DNA of 64,000 nucleotides, from NCBI GenBank assembly GCA_030295235.1, contig AP026128.1, forward strand, positions 930,001-994,000. Direction: 5' to 3'. A program made the translations under genes and the position numbers. This stretch comes from Fistulifera solaris (Eukaryota > Bacillariophyta > Bacillariophyceae > Naviculales > Stauroneidaceae). Below the pieces are notes generated by a model. It did no database searches. It had not been told where the DNA came from and saw only the letters and a program-made list of their open reading frames with translations. Below are positions 1 through 11,595 of this stretch, piece after piece. Numbering within the stretch: position 1 is the first letter of the stretch; every line of letters begins with the position of its first letter.

Positions 1-355
1 AAGACTCAAAACTCAAATGACTGGAAAAGGTATCTGTATTAGGTAAAGTGTACACAACTTTTTCTAAAAAAGACTACTCAGAAATCAGAAGTTACTCCGG
101 TCTACAAACACACTTTAAACGTCACAGTACACGTGGGCGTAAATATGAATTAATTACGGGAAAGAACATGGCGATGACCGATTGCCCACGCCAATCGACA
201 ATACCTGGTAAAATAATGCTCCGCGATCTCCGATTCTCATGAAACTCCGAACGAATAAAGCTTTGCTTTCCTCTTTAACCTCCTTTCCTTCACAGCTACA
301 TCACAATCCGTAATTTGCCGAGTTACGACGCCACAAGAGTGGATCCGACTCGACC
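1..355. other. Intergenic, upstream of the rhodopsin-kinase gene
   Basis: No coding region is convincing here. The small open frame near 48-242 lacks any recognisable composition or motif. The stretch just before the ATG at 356 probably holds the promoter and 5' leader of the kinase gene; the start context is gaccATGtc. Confidence 0.5.
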
Positions 356-3300
356 ATGTCCTCTTCAAGCATCGCCAGCGGTCGAACAAGGCATCCATCG
401 TTGCCGAAAACATTGCTTGATGATGAAGCAGATGCAAGAGTAAAGGTTGTTGATCGCCTCTTCAAAAAAGGCGCTTTGATAGGCGCAGCAATTTGGTTGT
501 TGTTGCTCTTCTTGGTCCTCCGTTATTCGCCAATCGATAGCTATGAAGAACCGTGGGGGCTGGAGCAGGCTACGCATTTCATCGTCTGGGTTGTTCTGTG
601 CGCATCGAATGGATCAAGAATAGTCCCCCTTCTTCTCCGCGAAATGGATCTCAGCTTTATAAAAGTGGTTTTCTCGCAAGCGCCCTTTCTGTGCAAGCAA
701 TTGCCATTGTTTCCAATTTCATCATGTGGTATTTTCCGAGTCCAGTGTTGATAGATGAGTACAGTGGCTTGCGGTTTCACATGGTGCGCTGGGCAGAGTG
801 GACAGCCTTGGCATTTATTATGACGTTTTTGACGTGTAATTTGCAAGCAGCTGTCCAGCAAGGAGAGGGGAAAGTGAATTTTGTCTATCCCACATTGCTG
901 GCATTGAGTACGTTTTGCGGGATGCTTTTTCCACTTTGTCGTGATGCTACTTCATGGTGGATCGTTATGACAGTCGCGTGGCTTTGTTTCAATGCAATCT
1001 ACGTCCTCGTCTATCGACGAAGGTCAGTTTATTATCTTCACAAAATAACTTTCGAAGACGCGACAGTTTCATTACCACACGAAGCAAACATCGACCTCTC
1101 TCGATCTGCATATAATCTGGCGCTAGCTTGCGCATCGACGTGGACGATGCTCTCCGTTGTCTTTACATTCATGTGCTTTACGAACAAGCTTGCCCCGACC
1201 GACAGCTGGCTGAATCATCCTGCAAATCCAGTAGTATTCACCACGTTTTTCGAGATTGTATCCAAGGTCATTTACCTGAGTTGCATCTTTGAAACGTACG
1301 ACAAGGTGTTTGACCAGAAAGCTATCGCATTTCGCCGTCTAGAAGAAATGAGGAATTTCATGTGTGCGGTGTGGGCGTCGTCGTCAGATGCCATTGTTTA
1401 CGTGCTGGATGGGAACGATCATATCAGCGCCAGGATCAGTCCTGCGTTCCTTAAGTTGATTGGGGTGACCAGCGGAAGGGCTTGTTCTCTTTTGGGACGA
1501 GGGGATGTTTCTTTGATTATCGATATATCACCGAGCAAGAGTTCCTTTACTGTCTTCGCCATGGACTTGACGAAAGAAGTAACACGCGAGGACGTGACGA
1601 ATGCCCTTAATGCGAAGAAGTTCCTCTTTGAGCAAACAGAAGACGTGACGGTCGACGAAGCAAACATTGTGGCAGTCGCTGAGTTGATACTTCACGAGAC
1701 CAAGATACCCGGACAAACCATGAAAGTCTTTCACAAGATCGAACATGACCTGAGAGTGAGCATTCCGTGCGAGGCGACAGTGGCTAATCTTGAAGGCAAT
1801 AGCAGAGTGGTTGTTCTTCGCGACATTTCTGATAGATTGCAGCGCTTTGAAGCCGAAAAGCTACTTATTGAAGAAGTGACATCGCGAAAGAAAGATACCG
1901 AAGCAAATAACTTCACGCGGCATGAAGTAAAGAATGGCATCTTGGCCTCCATAGGCATTCTGGATCATATCAAAGAGTTGATGGCTCAACGAAGGGTCAT
2001 ACCTGGCAATCTAAGCGGCGTATCAGCCGAAGAGGAATCTCGTCAAAGGGACCAAGTTATCGATGCAGTGACCGAGCTCGATAGCACTCTCCATGAAATT
2101 TTAGACACAATACGGTATGAGGCTATGGCGAAGGAAATTGTTTACGGAGAGTACGCGCCAAGGAAAGATGCCTTAAATGTGCGTCATGTTTTAGATCCAT
2201 TGCGTCAGTATGGAGCCTCAAAAGGTTTCCTTTGCATATCAAACCAGACTTTCCTCGGGTGTGCCTCGACCGTCAGCTCCTTCGGTACATCTACCGAAAC
2301 GCTCTATCCAATGCATGCAGATATGGGCAGCACGATGGAACCGTTGAAAGCTTTGTGCTCTATGACCGAGGAACCCGTGTTTTCACCTTGAAAGTGACGA
2401 ACCTACCAGGAGAAGGTCACACTGAACTTTTGGATTTGGATGATGACCAAGTACGGAGTATATTCGAGCCAGGCGTGCGACTTGCTCAAAACCACCATCC
2501 TTTGCCAAAAACGCACAGGCTATCAACAAAGAATCATCGGGCAATGGCGCATGGATCATGCAGAAATGCGCAGAATGTCTCGGCGGATCGTGCAGTATGA
2601 AATTCAACGAGAATGGTGCAACTTTCACATTCGTATCCACAATCGACGCCGAAGAACGCCCGTCGCTGACACCGGACACCACATTCTGCCTTCCAGCAGG
2701 CACGTGGGGTATCTTCATTGATGACTCTGGAATCCAACGGAAGCTAATGGATCGATTTCTTGCTCAGGCAGGGATCGAGCAGTCGCGCCGAGTTATCCTT
2801 GGTGCCAATGCCGACGAAATTTACAGCTTTGTCGACACCGTAATCAAGCTTGTGAGCGAAAACCCGAATGACAAGTTTCTGCTGATTGCTGACGAGAATC
2901 TGGACATCGAGTTTGACGGCCAGAGGAACGCTACTGTATCCGGTTCCCTTTGTGTTGAACAAATCATAGGGAAGCTCGACACGAATTCGGAGAAGCGATT
3001 GCTTGCTCTTATTCGGAGCGCTAACGATTCGATGTCGGATCTAAACCTCTATAGAAGACGCTCCCACGGTTTTCTCAAGAAGGAGCCACTTAAAAGCGGC
3101 GGTCTTCTCGAAATAGTCAAACCATTTTGGACTGATCGCTTTTTGCAAGATTTTAGTGCCGGAAGTGAGCAAATGGCAATACAATCCTTAAGCGATACCG
3201 TACACGGGCCTTCTGAGGACGATCTACTTGATTCAATGCGGGTAATCAGAGCGCTTTCATTGGTTGACAGCGATGAAAAAATGAGACGAAGATGGCATCC

Positions 3301-3433
3301 TATCCGGGATCGCCTTCATGCCTTAAAAGGAGACCTTATGAGCATGATTTCAAAAGATAGACTTGTGGATGTTTTGAAACATATTGACAACTTCCTCGCG
3401 CATCCCACTTTTCCAGAGGGCTTTTTTGCTTGA
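356..3433 (+). CDS. Predicted rhodopsin-like hybrid histidine kinase (7TM-PAS-HisKA-HATPase-REC-HPt)
   Basis: About 1026 residues when frame is followed across three breaks (about 590-655, 2224-2234, 2507-2511; each one base short). Order: an N-terminal membrane segment, then a seven-helix block (to about residue 315). Helix C has RWAEW, matching RYADW of bacteriorhodopsin, with Glu at the counter-ion site. Helix G has FFEIVSKV, with Lys (about 304) four residues after an acidic residue, as for D212/K216. Next come a PAS-like region (about 330-470) ending RDISDR, an H-box TRHEVKNG (His about 522), an N-box RNALSNACRYG, a glycine box SGNGAW, a receiver (IDDS, phosphoacceptor Asp in ADENLD, Ser, Lys in FLKKEP) and an HPt motif RLHALKGD (His about 988). 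The receiver and HPt suggest an intramolecular phosphorelay. Light sensing is inferred from helices C and G only. The first break could instead be a 65-base intron (590-654). An ordinary 7TM sensor is the alternative. Confidence 0.7.
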
Positions 3434-3730
3434 ATGGGAATTTGTGGAGCATCTCGTAGAGCGAACGCTCACGGAAAACCTTATAGGACTTTCATAATTC
3501 ATAGAAGCTAGCCTTGCAAAAGTAAGTTGTAGACAAAATCACGATTTGTTCTACGCTCTGTCTTGATTGTCGTTTAGATTGTTGCAAAGTTATAGTTACT
3601 TCCCTCCGATGATCGAGATTGCTGGCTTAGGCTAGTGTTCGGACGAACAGATAGAAATATTGAGTAACTGTATCGCTTGATCGATTTTTCGGTGCTGTGA
3701 TGATTTACCACATGATTGAAGCGAGCCATA
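3434..3730. other. Convergent intergenic spacer
   Basis: This is the 3' flank shared by the kinase gene on the plus strand and the thioredoxin-like gene on the minus strand. No gene, repeat or structured RNA is apparent. Both polyadenylation regions must lie here. Confidence 0.5.
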
Positions 3731-5418
3731 TCATTGCTCAGATTCTTCTTCTTCGTCGTCGTCGTTACCTCGGATCGTTTCGCTGTCCCATTCTTTTCCT
3801 GATTCCAAGGATTGCAAAGCGCGGTCAAGTAGTGGAGATGGAAACTTGGTGACGGAAAGGGGAAAGCCATAAACTTCACCCTTTCGAAAAGAATGAAAGA
3901 CGGAACCGCATCAACACCAAGATAGCGACCAAGTTCTTTTCCTATCTCCCCGGTCGCATCTGCTTGACAGAAAACAATATCCCTTTTTCCTTTCTGCAGC
4001 CGTGAAAGCCGCTGATATTGAGGCCGCAGATATCTGCATGTGCGACAAAATGGGGCTGATAAGAAGACACACCCAGTCAGTTCTCCATCAACGATATAAT
4101 CTTGAAGACCCCTTACGCCTTGAAATTGCAATATGTTGTGGGGATTTTGCTCTTGGCGTTCTCTGGCAGCGGCGGTAGCTTCACCAACAGGCTTCTTTGT
4201 ACGTGGCGTTCTGTCTCTAATGGGTGCATTCTTCTGTTCTCGAAGCATGTTCAGGAGCGGACTAGTGTTTCTCACGACCATCTCCCCCTCATCCTCTTCA
4301 TCGTGTGTTTTTTCCATCCAAAGGGAAAATGATGTTGTCGGAAAGCCAAACCGCGCATTCGATTCGATATCTCGAGGCCATGTGGAGCTTTCCCAGTATT
4401 CCCCCATCGTCCATCCTCGAACTGTGGCTGTAAAATCTTCTTGTTTTACTGTGCTGGTTGGAATTTTACTAGCTGGCCACGTGATACCGGCATTAAGAAG
4501 GGACTGAATGGTTGTCCCTAACTGTTTCGGAGCTGGCGGCTGAGGGAGTTGCGCACCGGCCAGTTTTTCCACGTGCGCCTTGGCTCGACCTGAACCTGAT
4601 AGCATACCCGCTTCGCTAAATAGTTGCTGCTGACGCGTAACAGTCGATACGTATTGCTGACAGTTGTGTCGTGACTTGAGCAAGTCTATCACTGTTTCCT
4701 CGGAAAAGGACGCCATCGACGGTGATTCGTCGCCCAGTGTATCCAACAAAGCGTCGAACTTTCCCAATTTAGCAGCAAATCCCATCTCATTCTCGGATGG
4801 AGGCATAACGTTGATATTGCTCTCACTAAATTTGAGTGCTTTCGTCGTGACGACATGGACTTGACACTTTAATGCAGCCAACGCCCGAGCAGCCATTTGC
4901 GCATAATCATTGCTTCCAATAATTGCGACAGTAATCGGCTCTGTAGATATCATACTGCTTTGCGAACTTCCTCCGATATCGGCAATAGTAGGTAGAAGAC
5001 AATGCACTGCAGCCCACGCAAACTGCATCGTTTGTGCGGCGAGCTGATCCGATACTTTCATAGGAATGCGAGCCACCGAGGATGGGTATAATTGCCTTGA
5101 TGCGTTATTGCGGAGACCTACAACGCGTTCACCTTCTTCCGTAGTACCTGTAGCGAAGCATAACGCCGCCGCAAAGGACTGTGTATTAATTAATCCTTCT
5201 TCCTTCAAGTGGCGTTCCATTGAACGCCATTCTGCGCCGTCGACGATAGCCCAGTATTCTTTATAGTTTATGTCCGTTAAAAGAACAGGAGCATCAGCGT
5301 CTGTAGACGAAGACAATTGTCTCAGAGCCTTACTTGTCGACTGAGACGACGATGACAGAGAAAACGCCAGAAGAGAAGATGGTAGCAAAGCCAACACAGC
5401 CAGTGCGCTTGATCTCAT
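3731..5418 (-). CDS. Plastid-targeted protein with Rossmann-like and thioredoxin-like domains
   Basis: The start gives a signal peptide (MRSSALAVLALLPSSLLAFS) with Phe at the cleavage site, the diatom plastid-targeting signature. Residues about 150-220 read ITVAIIGSNDYAQMAARAL and CQVHVVTT, like the nucleotide-binding half of MDR/quinone-oxidoreductase proteins. The C-terminal third is thioredoxin-like: GCVFLSAPFCRTCRYLRPQY (CxxC), then VDAVPSFILF with the cis-Pro region. After FILF the frame breaks at the A run 3897-3900 (one base short). Restoring it gives a short tail rich in Asp/Glu ending at 3731, about 562 residues; the uncorrected frame instead runs on as low-quality sequence to 3574. 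The domain pairing suggests a stromal redox role, but the substrate is unknown. Confidence 0.75.
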
Positions 5419-6326
5419 AGTGAAAGGGCCGCAAGGCAGAATTTCAAGCGAAGATCCTTCTTAAAAGAAAGAGTTCTAAGACAGAGTGAAAGGCAATCCT
5501 CTTTGAATGGTTTGAGAAGCCTCCTTTCAATGGTGAGAAGCACTCCTGTTACGGCTCCCTCTCTATAGTCTAATGAGAAAGGAGATGTTACAGAAAGTCC
5601 GGAACAAATCTTTTGTCTCGCAAGAGAACGGGGCAGCTGCACCTTTTCCACTGCGGCGTCAAAAGTCAAAACCGAACTGATCTTCAACGGAAAAAGTGTC
5701 AACGGTTTCACTTCGAACCTAAATGTACATCATACACTTCACGCCAGACTATAAACTCTCCACGTAAGTTGTGTTAACGCTTTCTTAACGTCGACGTTAA
5801 CGAGATAAGGTGCTCGCATCCAATGAACAAAAATCTGAAAAATCTAGTGAGATATTCGAGATTCTGGATTACACGTTCTTGGATGGTTTTACGAGGCTGC
5901 TGACTTCAAATTTTGACCGATTAGCTAGGTTTACGGAATTCTTGTTATCGTTCTAGCCTACTGAAATCATGAAGGTTCATTAAGATGCTTCAAAGATTTT
6001 TAAACTGCGACGTCTTGCTTTCGGTTGAAAATATTGCTAACATCTTGCTTTCGCAGATCCAGCGAAGCCCTAGCCTCATAAGAATTTCGAGGTTCTTTCT
6101 TGATGAGTTCCTGCTTGCAAAGTAAAGCTTTCCTTTACATTTTACCTCTTCAGCCATCTAGTGAGTTTTTCGACTTCGGTTGCTAACGGCTGCTCTTGGA
6201 TGCACTCAGAGATTGATGTCGCTAGAAAGACGTCGAATTTCACCCAGAGAGATGAAAACCTCTTACCTTTTGATTTTTAAGCACAGTTGACAGCCAAAAC
6301 TAGCCATAACTTAACATCTCTTGCGA
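5419..6326. other. Intergenic region
   Basis: About 0.9 kb between two minus-strand genes. The longest open frame (about 5415-5711, minus) has no ATG-supported start or recognisable domain, and I do not call it. The promoter of the thioredoxin-like gene should lie just above 5418. No tRNA or repeat is seen. Confidence 0.5.
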
Positions 6327-6875
6327 CTATCTGCCTCTTCTTGCTAAGGATATGCCAACGCGGTCGTTAGAGCCCGTCACGTGAAAATTCCATCCTTGTA
6401 TACCGTATTTCTCTCCCGCTTCTTGAAGATACGATTGTGTCGACAAAGGAAGACGATAACTCACGAGCACGTACGTCCCGTTCAAAAACATACTCGACTG
6501 TTCCATCAATCGCAGAATTGTATTATCCCAGTCATCACCACAGAGAAATGCATCCATCAAGCCTTTATCAATGATTGAAGCATAATAACCTTTTCGATGC
6601 GACAAAAGTGACCCCATCTCTAGCACATCACCACAAATGTAATCAAAATGTTCTTCTTGTGCATACCGTTTCTGCAGTATATCCATACAAGTCGAGGACG
6701 AATCCAACAGAGTGACTTGTCGTTTTCTGAAATAGTCCGGTAATCGAGAGTTGCCGCATCCAATCATCAAGATGGGACCGTCCGGAATGTGTGGAAGAAC
6801 ATCCGCAGGTGCGATCGATGAATGCCACTCATATACTTCGTCTGTTTGATTTGATGTTCGGTAAAGGTTTCCCAT
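6327..6875 (-). CDS. Class I SAM-dependent methyltransferase, METTL13/EEF1A-KMT4-like
   Basis: 182 residues from an ATG at 6875. Motif I is ILMIGCGNSRLPDYF (about 35-50), the GCGNS form typical of the METTL12/METTL13/EEF1A-KMT4 group. Motif II is VTLLDSSSTCMDIL, and later SIIDKGLMDAF matches the family's D-KG-D segment. The upstream YEWHSS resembles the YEW(Y/F) motif of this group. These enzymes typically methylate lysine or the N-terminus of elongation factor 1A; that substrate is inferred. The N-terminus is short, so an unrecognised 5' exon is possible. The stop is TAG. Confidence 0.75.
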   Translation of the reverse strand: MGNLYRTSNQTDEVYEWHSSIAPADVLPHIPDGPILMIGCGNSRLPDYFRKRQVTLLDSSSTCMDILQKRYAQEEHFDYICGDVLEMGSLLSHRKGYYASIIDKGLMDAFLCGDDWDNTILRLMEQSSMFLNGTYVLVSYRLPLSTQSYLQEAGEKYGIQGWNFHVTGSNDRVGISLARRGR

Positions 6876-7197
6876 CCTCGTGAAGACGAGAAATCAAAGT
6901 TCTCAATTGAGGATTGTGGAGTTGTTGAAAAGAATGGCCCATGTGTGTACATGAACGAATGAGTCTGGCTTGTAGCAATCCAAGCGACCGCGTAAGTCGT
7001 CCATTGGACGAGTTGAATGGTAGAAAGATAATGCTTATGCATTTCCCCGGGGTTAACGTTAGATAAGCGTGACCTTTTAAGAACTTTAGGCGACGTTCGA
7101 TCAACCCTGGTTGTTACTCATTCAAGATCAACAACAATCCTCAACATTCACAATAAACCTGCTTGCGGTTACCTCATCGTCGTCGACCTCATTATTC

Positions 7198-7222
7198 ATG
7201 ACTGAAAGTAGTCAGTCGTGGT
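7198..7222. repeat. Dispersed CATGACTG/CAGTCGTG inverted repeat, copy 1
   Basis: Arms CATGACTG and CAGTCGTG are separated by a nine-base loop, followed by conserved flanking text (acacttcgggtgatagtaaa). It lies in the divergent spacer between the methyltransferase and the small membrane protein gene. See the family finding. Confidence 0.8.
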
Positions 7223-7495
7223 AGCCTTAAACATACACTTCGGGTGATAGTAAATATTTTACTTTCTGTCATTAACTTATTCCAACCGGTCCGACGCTTC
7301 GTAAAAGGCGCGAGGGTCGTGATGATTTTCATCGTCGCATACAAATAAAACAAATATTGCGACAAACGAAAATAATGAGTCAACATTGTGACTGCTATTC
7401 TTAGTTATACAATACTAACTTTGCATAAAAGCCCGAATACAGAGTAATAAAACACAACGAAGTAAAGGGTCATGAACGAGAATCACAGCAGCAAT

Positions 7496-7965
7496 ATGTC
7501 GTCAAGACCAAGTTTCAATTCACAGCCCCAGCGGGTGGATTGTTCGGCGCAATTCACGAATTCCATCGTCGCCATGAAAGGTTAAAGAAGTTTGTGCACG
7601 AAGGGATGAGATATCCCTTGCCTCCTGCAGGTCGAGCATTTATGGGATTCGTTTACTTTTGTATCCCGGTGATGGGAGGATGTGCTATCATGGCTTGGAC
7701 GGCAGAAAAGTCAAAAGAATCGATCGGCGAACACGGGGAGCGTCTTCCTATTCCGGCTGGACAGAATCTGGGAAATCAACGTGTATTAGACGACGGAGAA
7801 ACTCAAAAAGTAGGTGCGGGAGGTTGGGGTGGCGGAGTGCATTTAGTTGCGTCGGATGAAGAGACACAGAAAAAGACACAGCGGCAGATTCGAAAGTTTC
7901 TTCGAATGCAAAAGAAGAAGATGCAAGAACAAGGAGACGACGCCAACCCGGATGAGACTTCTTGA
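7496..7965 (+). CDS. Small single-pass membrane protein, unknown
   Basis: Not recognised. The readable frame gives FGAIHEFHRRHERLKKFVHE, then RYPLPPAGRAFMGFVYF and one membrane span (FVYFCIPVMGGCAIMAWTAE). A Gly-rich segment follows (VGAGGWGGGVH), and the tail is highly basic (KKTQRQIRKFLRMQKKKMQE). No ATG opens this frame directly. An ATG at 7496 (or 7472) joins it if one base is missing near 7504-7508, giving about 156 residues starting MSSRP. A mitochondrial or plastid inner-membrane accessory subunit would fit the size and layout, but nothing in the sequence establishes it. Confidence 0.55.
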
Positions 7966-8153
7966 TGATGGACATGATTTCCCATTAGCGAATGGAATTA
8001 GTTAAGCGAAGGGATCATCGGTGATGGAGGCACAAAGTGCAATGACTTGCATAGATGAAATCCGATAAGTAGTAATGTACAGATACAAAACAGTTCAACT
8101 GCAAACAAATTTGCAATCTATAGCAACCTTTATTTCACCGTAAGCTACTTCAT

Positions 8154-9345
8154 TTAGATGCCCTCAGGAAGGAAGTATCCGGCCTTGGCGTAGTAGTCAG
8201 GAGTGACAAAGGCCGCCGATAGCTGGTCAACAACACTTACACCAGAGGCGTTGGCCTGGAAGATCAATCCAAGAAGACCGATCATGGCAAGACGAGCATG
8301 CTTGACTTCTTGAAGCTGCTTCTCGGCGTATTCTTCGGGAGTGTAGTTGAAGTTGAAGGGGTTCCAGCTGCCCTCCGTCTGTCCCCACTTCTGGGAAGCA
8401 CCGGCAACGTAATTGGATCCTTCCGCAAAGATGATGCGGATGCGGCGGAATTCAAGAATGGACATGAAAGCGAAGATCTGGAAAAGAGCGGCACCCGGGG
8501 CGGCACTGATGGCAGCCAGAGGGTTGGTCTCCGAGTAAGCGTCAACTCCGGTCCATTCGTTTCCGCCGAAAGTTCCGAATCCAGGGGCAATAAATCCGAG
8601 AACGGCAATCATGCAGATACGTCCGTGCATGAGTTCGGCCTCGCGGTACCAGGTCAAGCCATCAATGTTGGCCTGTCCAGCGAAAAGGTTGTTGAAGTAA
8701 GGGGCCATCAAGTCAGCCTTGGTGGAAAGGAAGCACGGGTCGAAACCAACATCTCCGGGCAAAGATCCGTCGAGCAAGGCAGGGGCGGATTCTCCAGGGA
8801 TAGCAGTGGATGGAACAGTTCCAGCCTATTGTGGTTACATTGCACGTAAGAAAAAAGGAAAGGGTTAGAGACATTTCGCTCATCAGGAAGGTATAAAAGG
8901 TCATCCGAAAGGATGCTACAGCTCAATTGGACCGTAATTTCGGCTGATTTTCTTGCTTCTCTCAAAAATAATCAACTTACCACAGATGCCTTTACAGGAG
9001 CAGGGGCCTTCTTGACCGGGGCGGCCTTTACGGGGGCAGCCTTCTTGACCGGCTTAGCAGCGACAGCCTTCACCGGGGCAGCCTTCTTGACAGGAGCGGG
9101 CTTAGCGGCAACGGCCTTTACGGGGCGGCCTTCTTTGCAGGGGCAGCCTTAGTGGCAGCAGCGGCCACAGGGGCAGCCTTCTTGGCAAAAGGGGACGAGA
9201 TCTTAATCGGGGCTTTGGTCTCAACCTTTTTTGTGGCGGCGGCCTTCTTGGGTGCGCTCTTCTTTCCCACGGCAAAGGTCATCGTGGGGCTGGTGAAGGC
9301 CGAAGCCATACCGACAAGAGATGTTGCGACGTAAAGGAACTTCAT
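8154..9345 (-). CDS. Light-harvesting chlorophyll-binding protein (FCP/LHC) with Lys/Ala/Pro-rich N-terminal extension
   Basis: Exon 1 is 9345-8981 and exon 2 is 8825-8154; the intron 8826-8980 has GTAAGT and AG ends, phase 0. The start MKFLYVATSLVGMASAFTSP is a bipartite plastid presequence with the SAF motif. A long low-complexity tract of KKAAPVKAVAAKP-type repeats follows (about residues 25-120), broken once at the G run 9121-9125 (one base short). The antenna domain begins LPGDVGFDP. Helix 1 is WYREAELMHGRICMIAVLGF, helix 2 lies around FAFMSILEFRRIRI, and helix 3 is LQEVKHARLAMIGLLGL. About 345 residues in all, larger than usual because of the extension. It binds pigment in the thylakoid; the Lhcf/Lhcr/Lhcx class is not assigned. 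Confidence 0.92.
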
Positions 9346-10628
9346 GGTTGGTTTACGGTTGCTAGAGATGAAATGCAATGTGAATGAATGCAACGGTTCT
9401 TCATCAAGGTCGGAGTACGTACAGCGTACAACAGACGCGGTAGAGCGAAAATCATTTGGATCGTTCAAGTTGAATTTCGAGGATCGAGGATCGCGAACCA
9501 GATTTGCCTGCGCAAGATCAGTATACAATAATGTGTAGTCTCGTCTGGTTAGACGGTCGACGGACGATCCAAACGGCGGCAATACCGGCACTTTCTGAAA
9601 ATCACCTACGTCATACACTCCGGGTGATGTTTGTGCATCGGCCACTTTTTGATGTTGCTCATGTTGATGGCATTTATTTCTTGCTTCGACCATGATAAAG
9701 AGAAAGTATCAAGCAAACATGAATAATCCGTTGTTGTGCTATGCGATAACAGGCTGAATGCTGCTGCGACCGGCCTCGGCCGACCTTACAACTGTTGTGA
9801 AGGGCGGTATTTGGAAGTGTCAGGCGGTGATGCGACTGACATTCTTGATGCGACTGACATTCTATCAACAACAAAACGGAGGTGCGTCACGGGCACGGTG
9901 ACTCGATGAGCTTTAAATACGGACAACAAAGGAACTAGGGACGATCTGGTAGTGGTTACTGGACGTCAAATTCCTTTTTACAAGGGCATCGACTGAAAGG
10001 CCAAAAGTATTTGTCGGGTTGGTCTATCTTCTACAGTATTTTTCGAGTAATGGCAAGACCCTGTCGACAAACTGATAATTTGTCTCTCGACCTTTGACTG
10101 TACCGCTTTGAGACTGGTTATCAATGGCTGTTCGTCGGCATCTTTTGTCTCCTGACACTTTAATTCTTTCTTCGCTTATCATTGAAGGCTGCTTCCAAGG
10201 AGACGAACAGAGACAAGCTTGATATTCAGGTTCACGCAACGAGGCGAAATGTACCCTGTTTACTGTATCTTGTTCTTTTGCTACTCAGAATGGACGTTGT
10301 ACTATTCTTGATTTACATGATGTCGTGTCGATTACCGATTAGTGAGCGGATTGTATCTTATCTTCTCCGTTTTTTTCTAACCGAGCTCAGACTTTGCCGT
10401 TAACTGCATGCATCGCCTTTTTCTACTACTATCGTTATGTTTATGGAACATTTCTTGAATGGATCTTCATTTTTCGATGTGCTAATAAGAGTCTCAAGGA
10501 AAAGGATGCATGCTTTTTCATTTGCAACGAGAGTCCATGTATGAAAACAAAAATCTTGAACTTGCTTACAAGTAGTAAATATCAATCTATAAATCATCAT
10601 TAAATCAACTAGTTCATGCTTATTCGTC
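9346..10628. other. Long intergenic region
   Basis: About 1.3 kb. It holds the upstream region of the light-harvesting gene (above 9345), where light-responsive control would sit, and the 3' flank of the minus-strand p24 gene. The short open frames on both strands lack domains and ATG support. No RNA gene or mobile element is recognised. Confidence 0.5.
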
Positions 10629-11471
10629 TCAAATAATTCTTCTTGTCTTGAAGAAATGAACGATGTGAGATGCCTGGGTGTACCCAGTGACAAGAAGAAC
10701 GCAGAGCTGAACAATGGGCCAGTACATGGTAGTGCTGTGCATCTGCAGAAATTGTTGGTGCATGGCGGCGTCTTTATCTTTGGCAAAGTCTGCTTGCCTC
10801 GTGATCGTCTTCATGGTCCTGTCGATTCGATCCATTTCTCTCTCCATGTAACTCAAATGGTCATTTATGTCGGCGTCCTTTAGCAGAAACGAGGGAATTT
10901 CATCCAGCAGTTGCACTCTTAAACTAAATAAATGCATCTTAAACGCTTTCTCGCCCCGTTTTTTCGAAGGTCCTCGTATGCAGATGCTTGAACAGCAACA
11001 GTTTGTCAGGAATGACCGATATCATCTTTCTCTACTACGGCAGTTACTTACTTTGCGTCTCCCCCTAACTCCATTTTATGATAAACTGTACCATTGTGTG
11101 CGTCGATAATGACTTTTGTTGGTTTCAAACGCTCCGTCACGGGTGATTCGTGCAATTTTGTTCCAGTCACACGATTTGCTGGTAAAACATCAATTGTAAT
11201 TTGCGCGGCTTGACCTGACACATCGGATTCGTCTATTTCAAGGTCTTTAGAGAAATAATGACATTAGATGCAATCCGCTCGAAAGATACCACAAGCGCAC
11301 AATGCACTCACCTGGAGCTTCGTAGTCAACCATAAGAACAACATCCATCCCGGCTTCGACGACAACGCATTTCGTCCCTGATGTCTTCACCAGCAGAGAA
11401 GACATAGCTGATATGCGGACCGGTGATAGCAAAGTCCATGAGGCTGCTAGTAAGTAAGAAAATGATTTCAT
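10629..11471 (-). CDS. p24/emp24/gp25L cargo receptor (TMED family), copy A
   Basis: Three exons, 11471-11312, 11244-11052 and 10923-10629, with GTGAGT and GTAAGT donors and AG acceptors; the joined frame is 215 residues and intact. A signal peptide (MKSFSYLLAASWTLLSPV) precedes a GOLD domain with Cys in TKCVVVEAG and YEAPDLEID. A coiled coil follows (HLSYMEREMDRIDRTMK), then one membrane helix (YWPIVQLCVLLVTGYTQA) and a short cytosolic tail ending KTRRII. Such proteins cycle between ER and Golgi in COPI/COPII vesicles as type I membrane proteins. A second p24 lies at 57798. The start is the ATG in front of the signal peptide; the frame open above it has only GTG. Confidence 0.92.
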
Positions 11472-11574
11472 CACTTCTTTTCGGATTGTACTGGTAATGA
11501 CAAGAATAATAACATATACATCGGTCGACACTCGACAAAAAATAAAAAATCTACTGTAACACTAATTCTCGACT

Positions 11575-11595
11575 CACGACTGGAGAGCAGTCGTG
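11575..11595. repeat. Dispersed inverted repeat, copy 2
   Basis: Perfect eight-base arms CACGACTG and CAGTCGTG with loop GAGAG. The flank includes acactttggtcgatagta, shared with other copies. It lies just upstream of the p24 start. Confidence 0.8.

Noticed and set aside
356-3433. Programmed ribosomal frameshifting or true pseudogene as the cause of the frame breaks
   Set aside because: Similar one-base breaks occur in about 16 unrelated conserved genes, nearly all at base runs and without slippery-site plus pseudoknot logic.
5415-5711. 98-codon minus-strand open frame upstream of the thioredoxin-like gene
   Set aside because: No ATG-supported start and no domain or composition signal.
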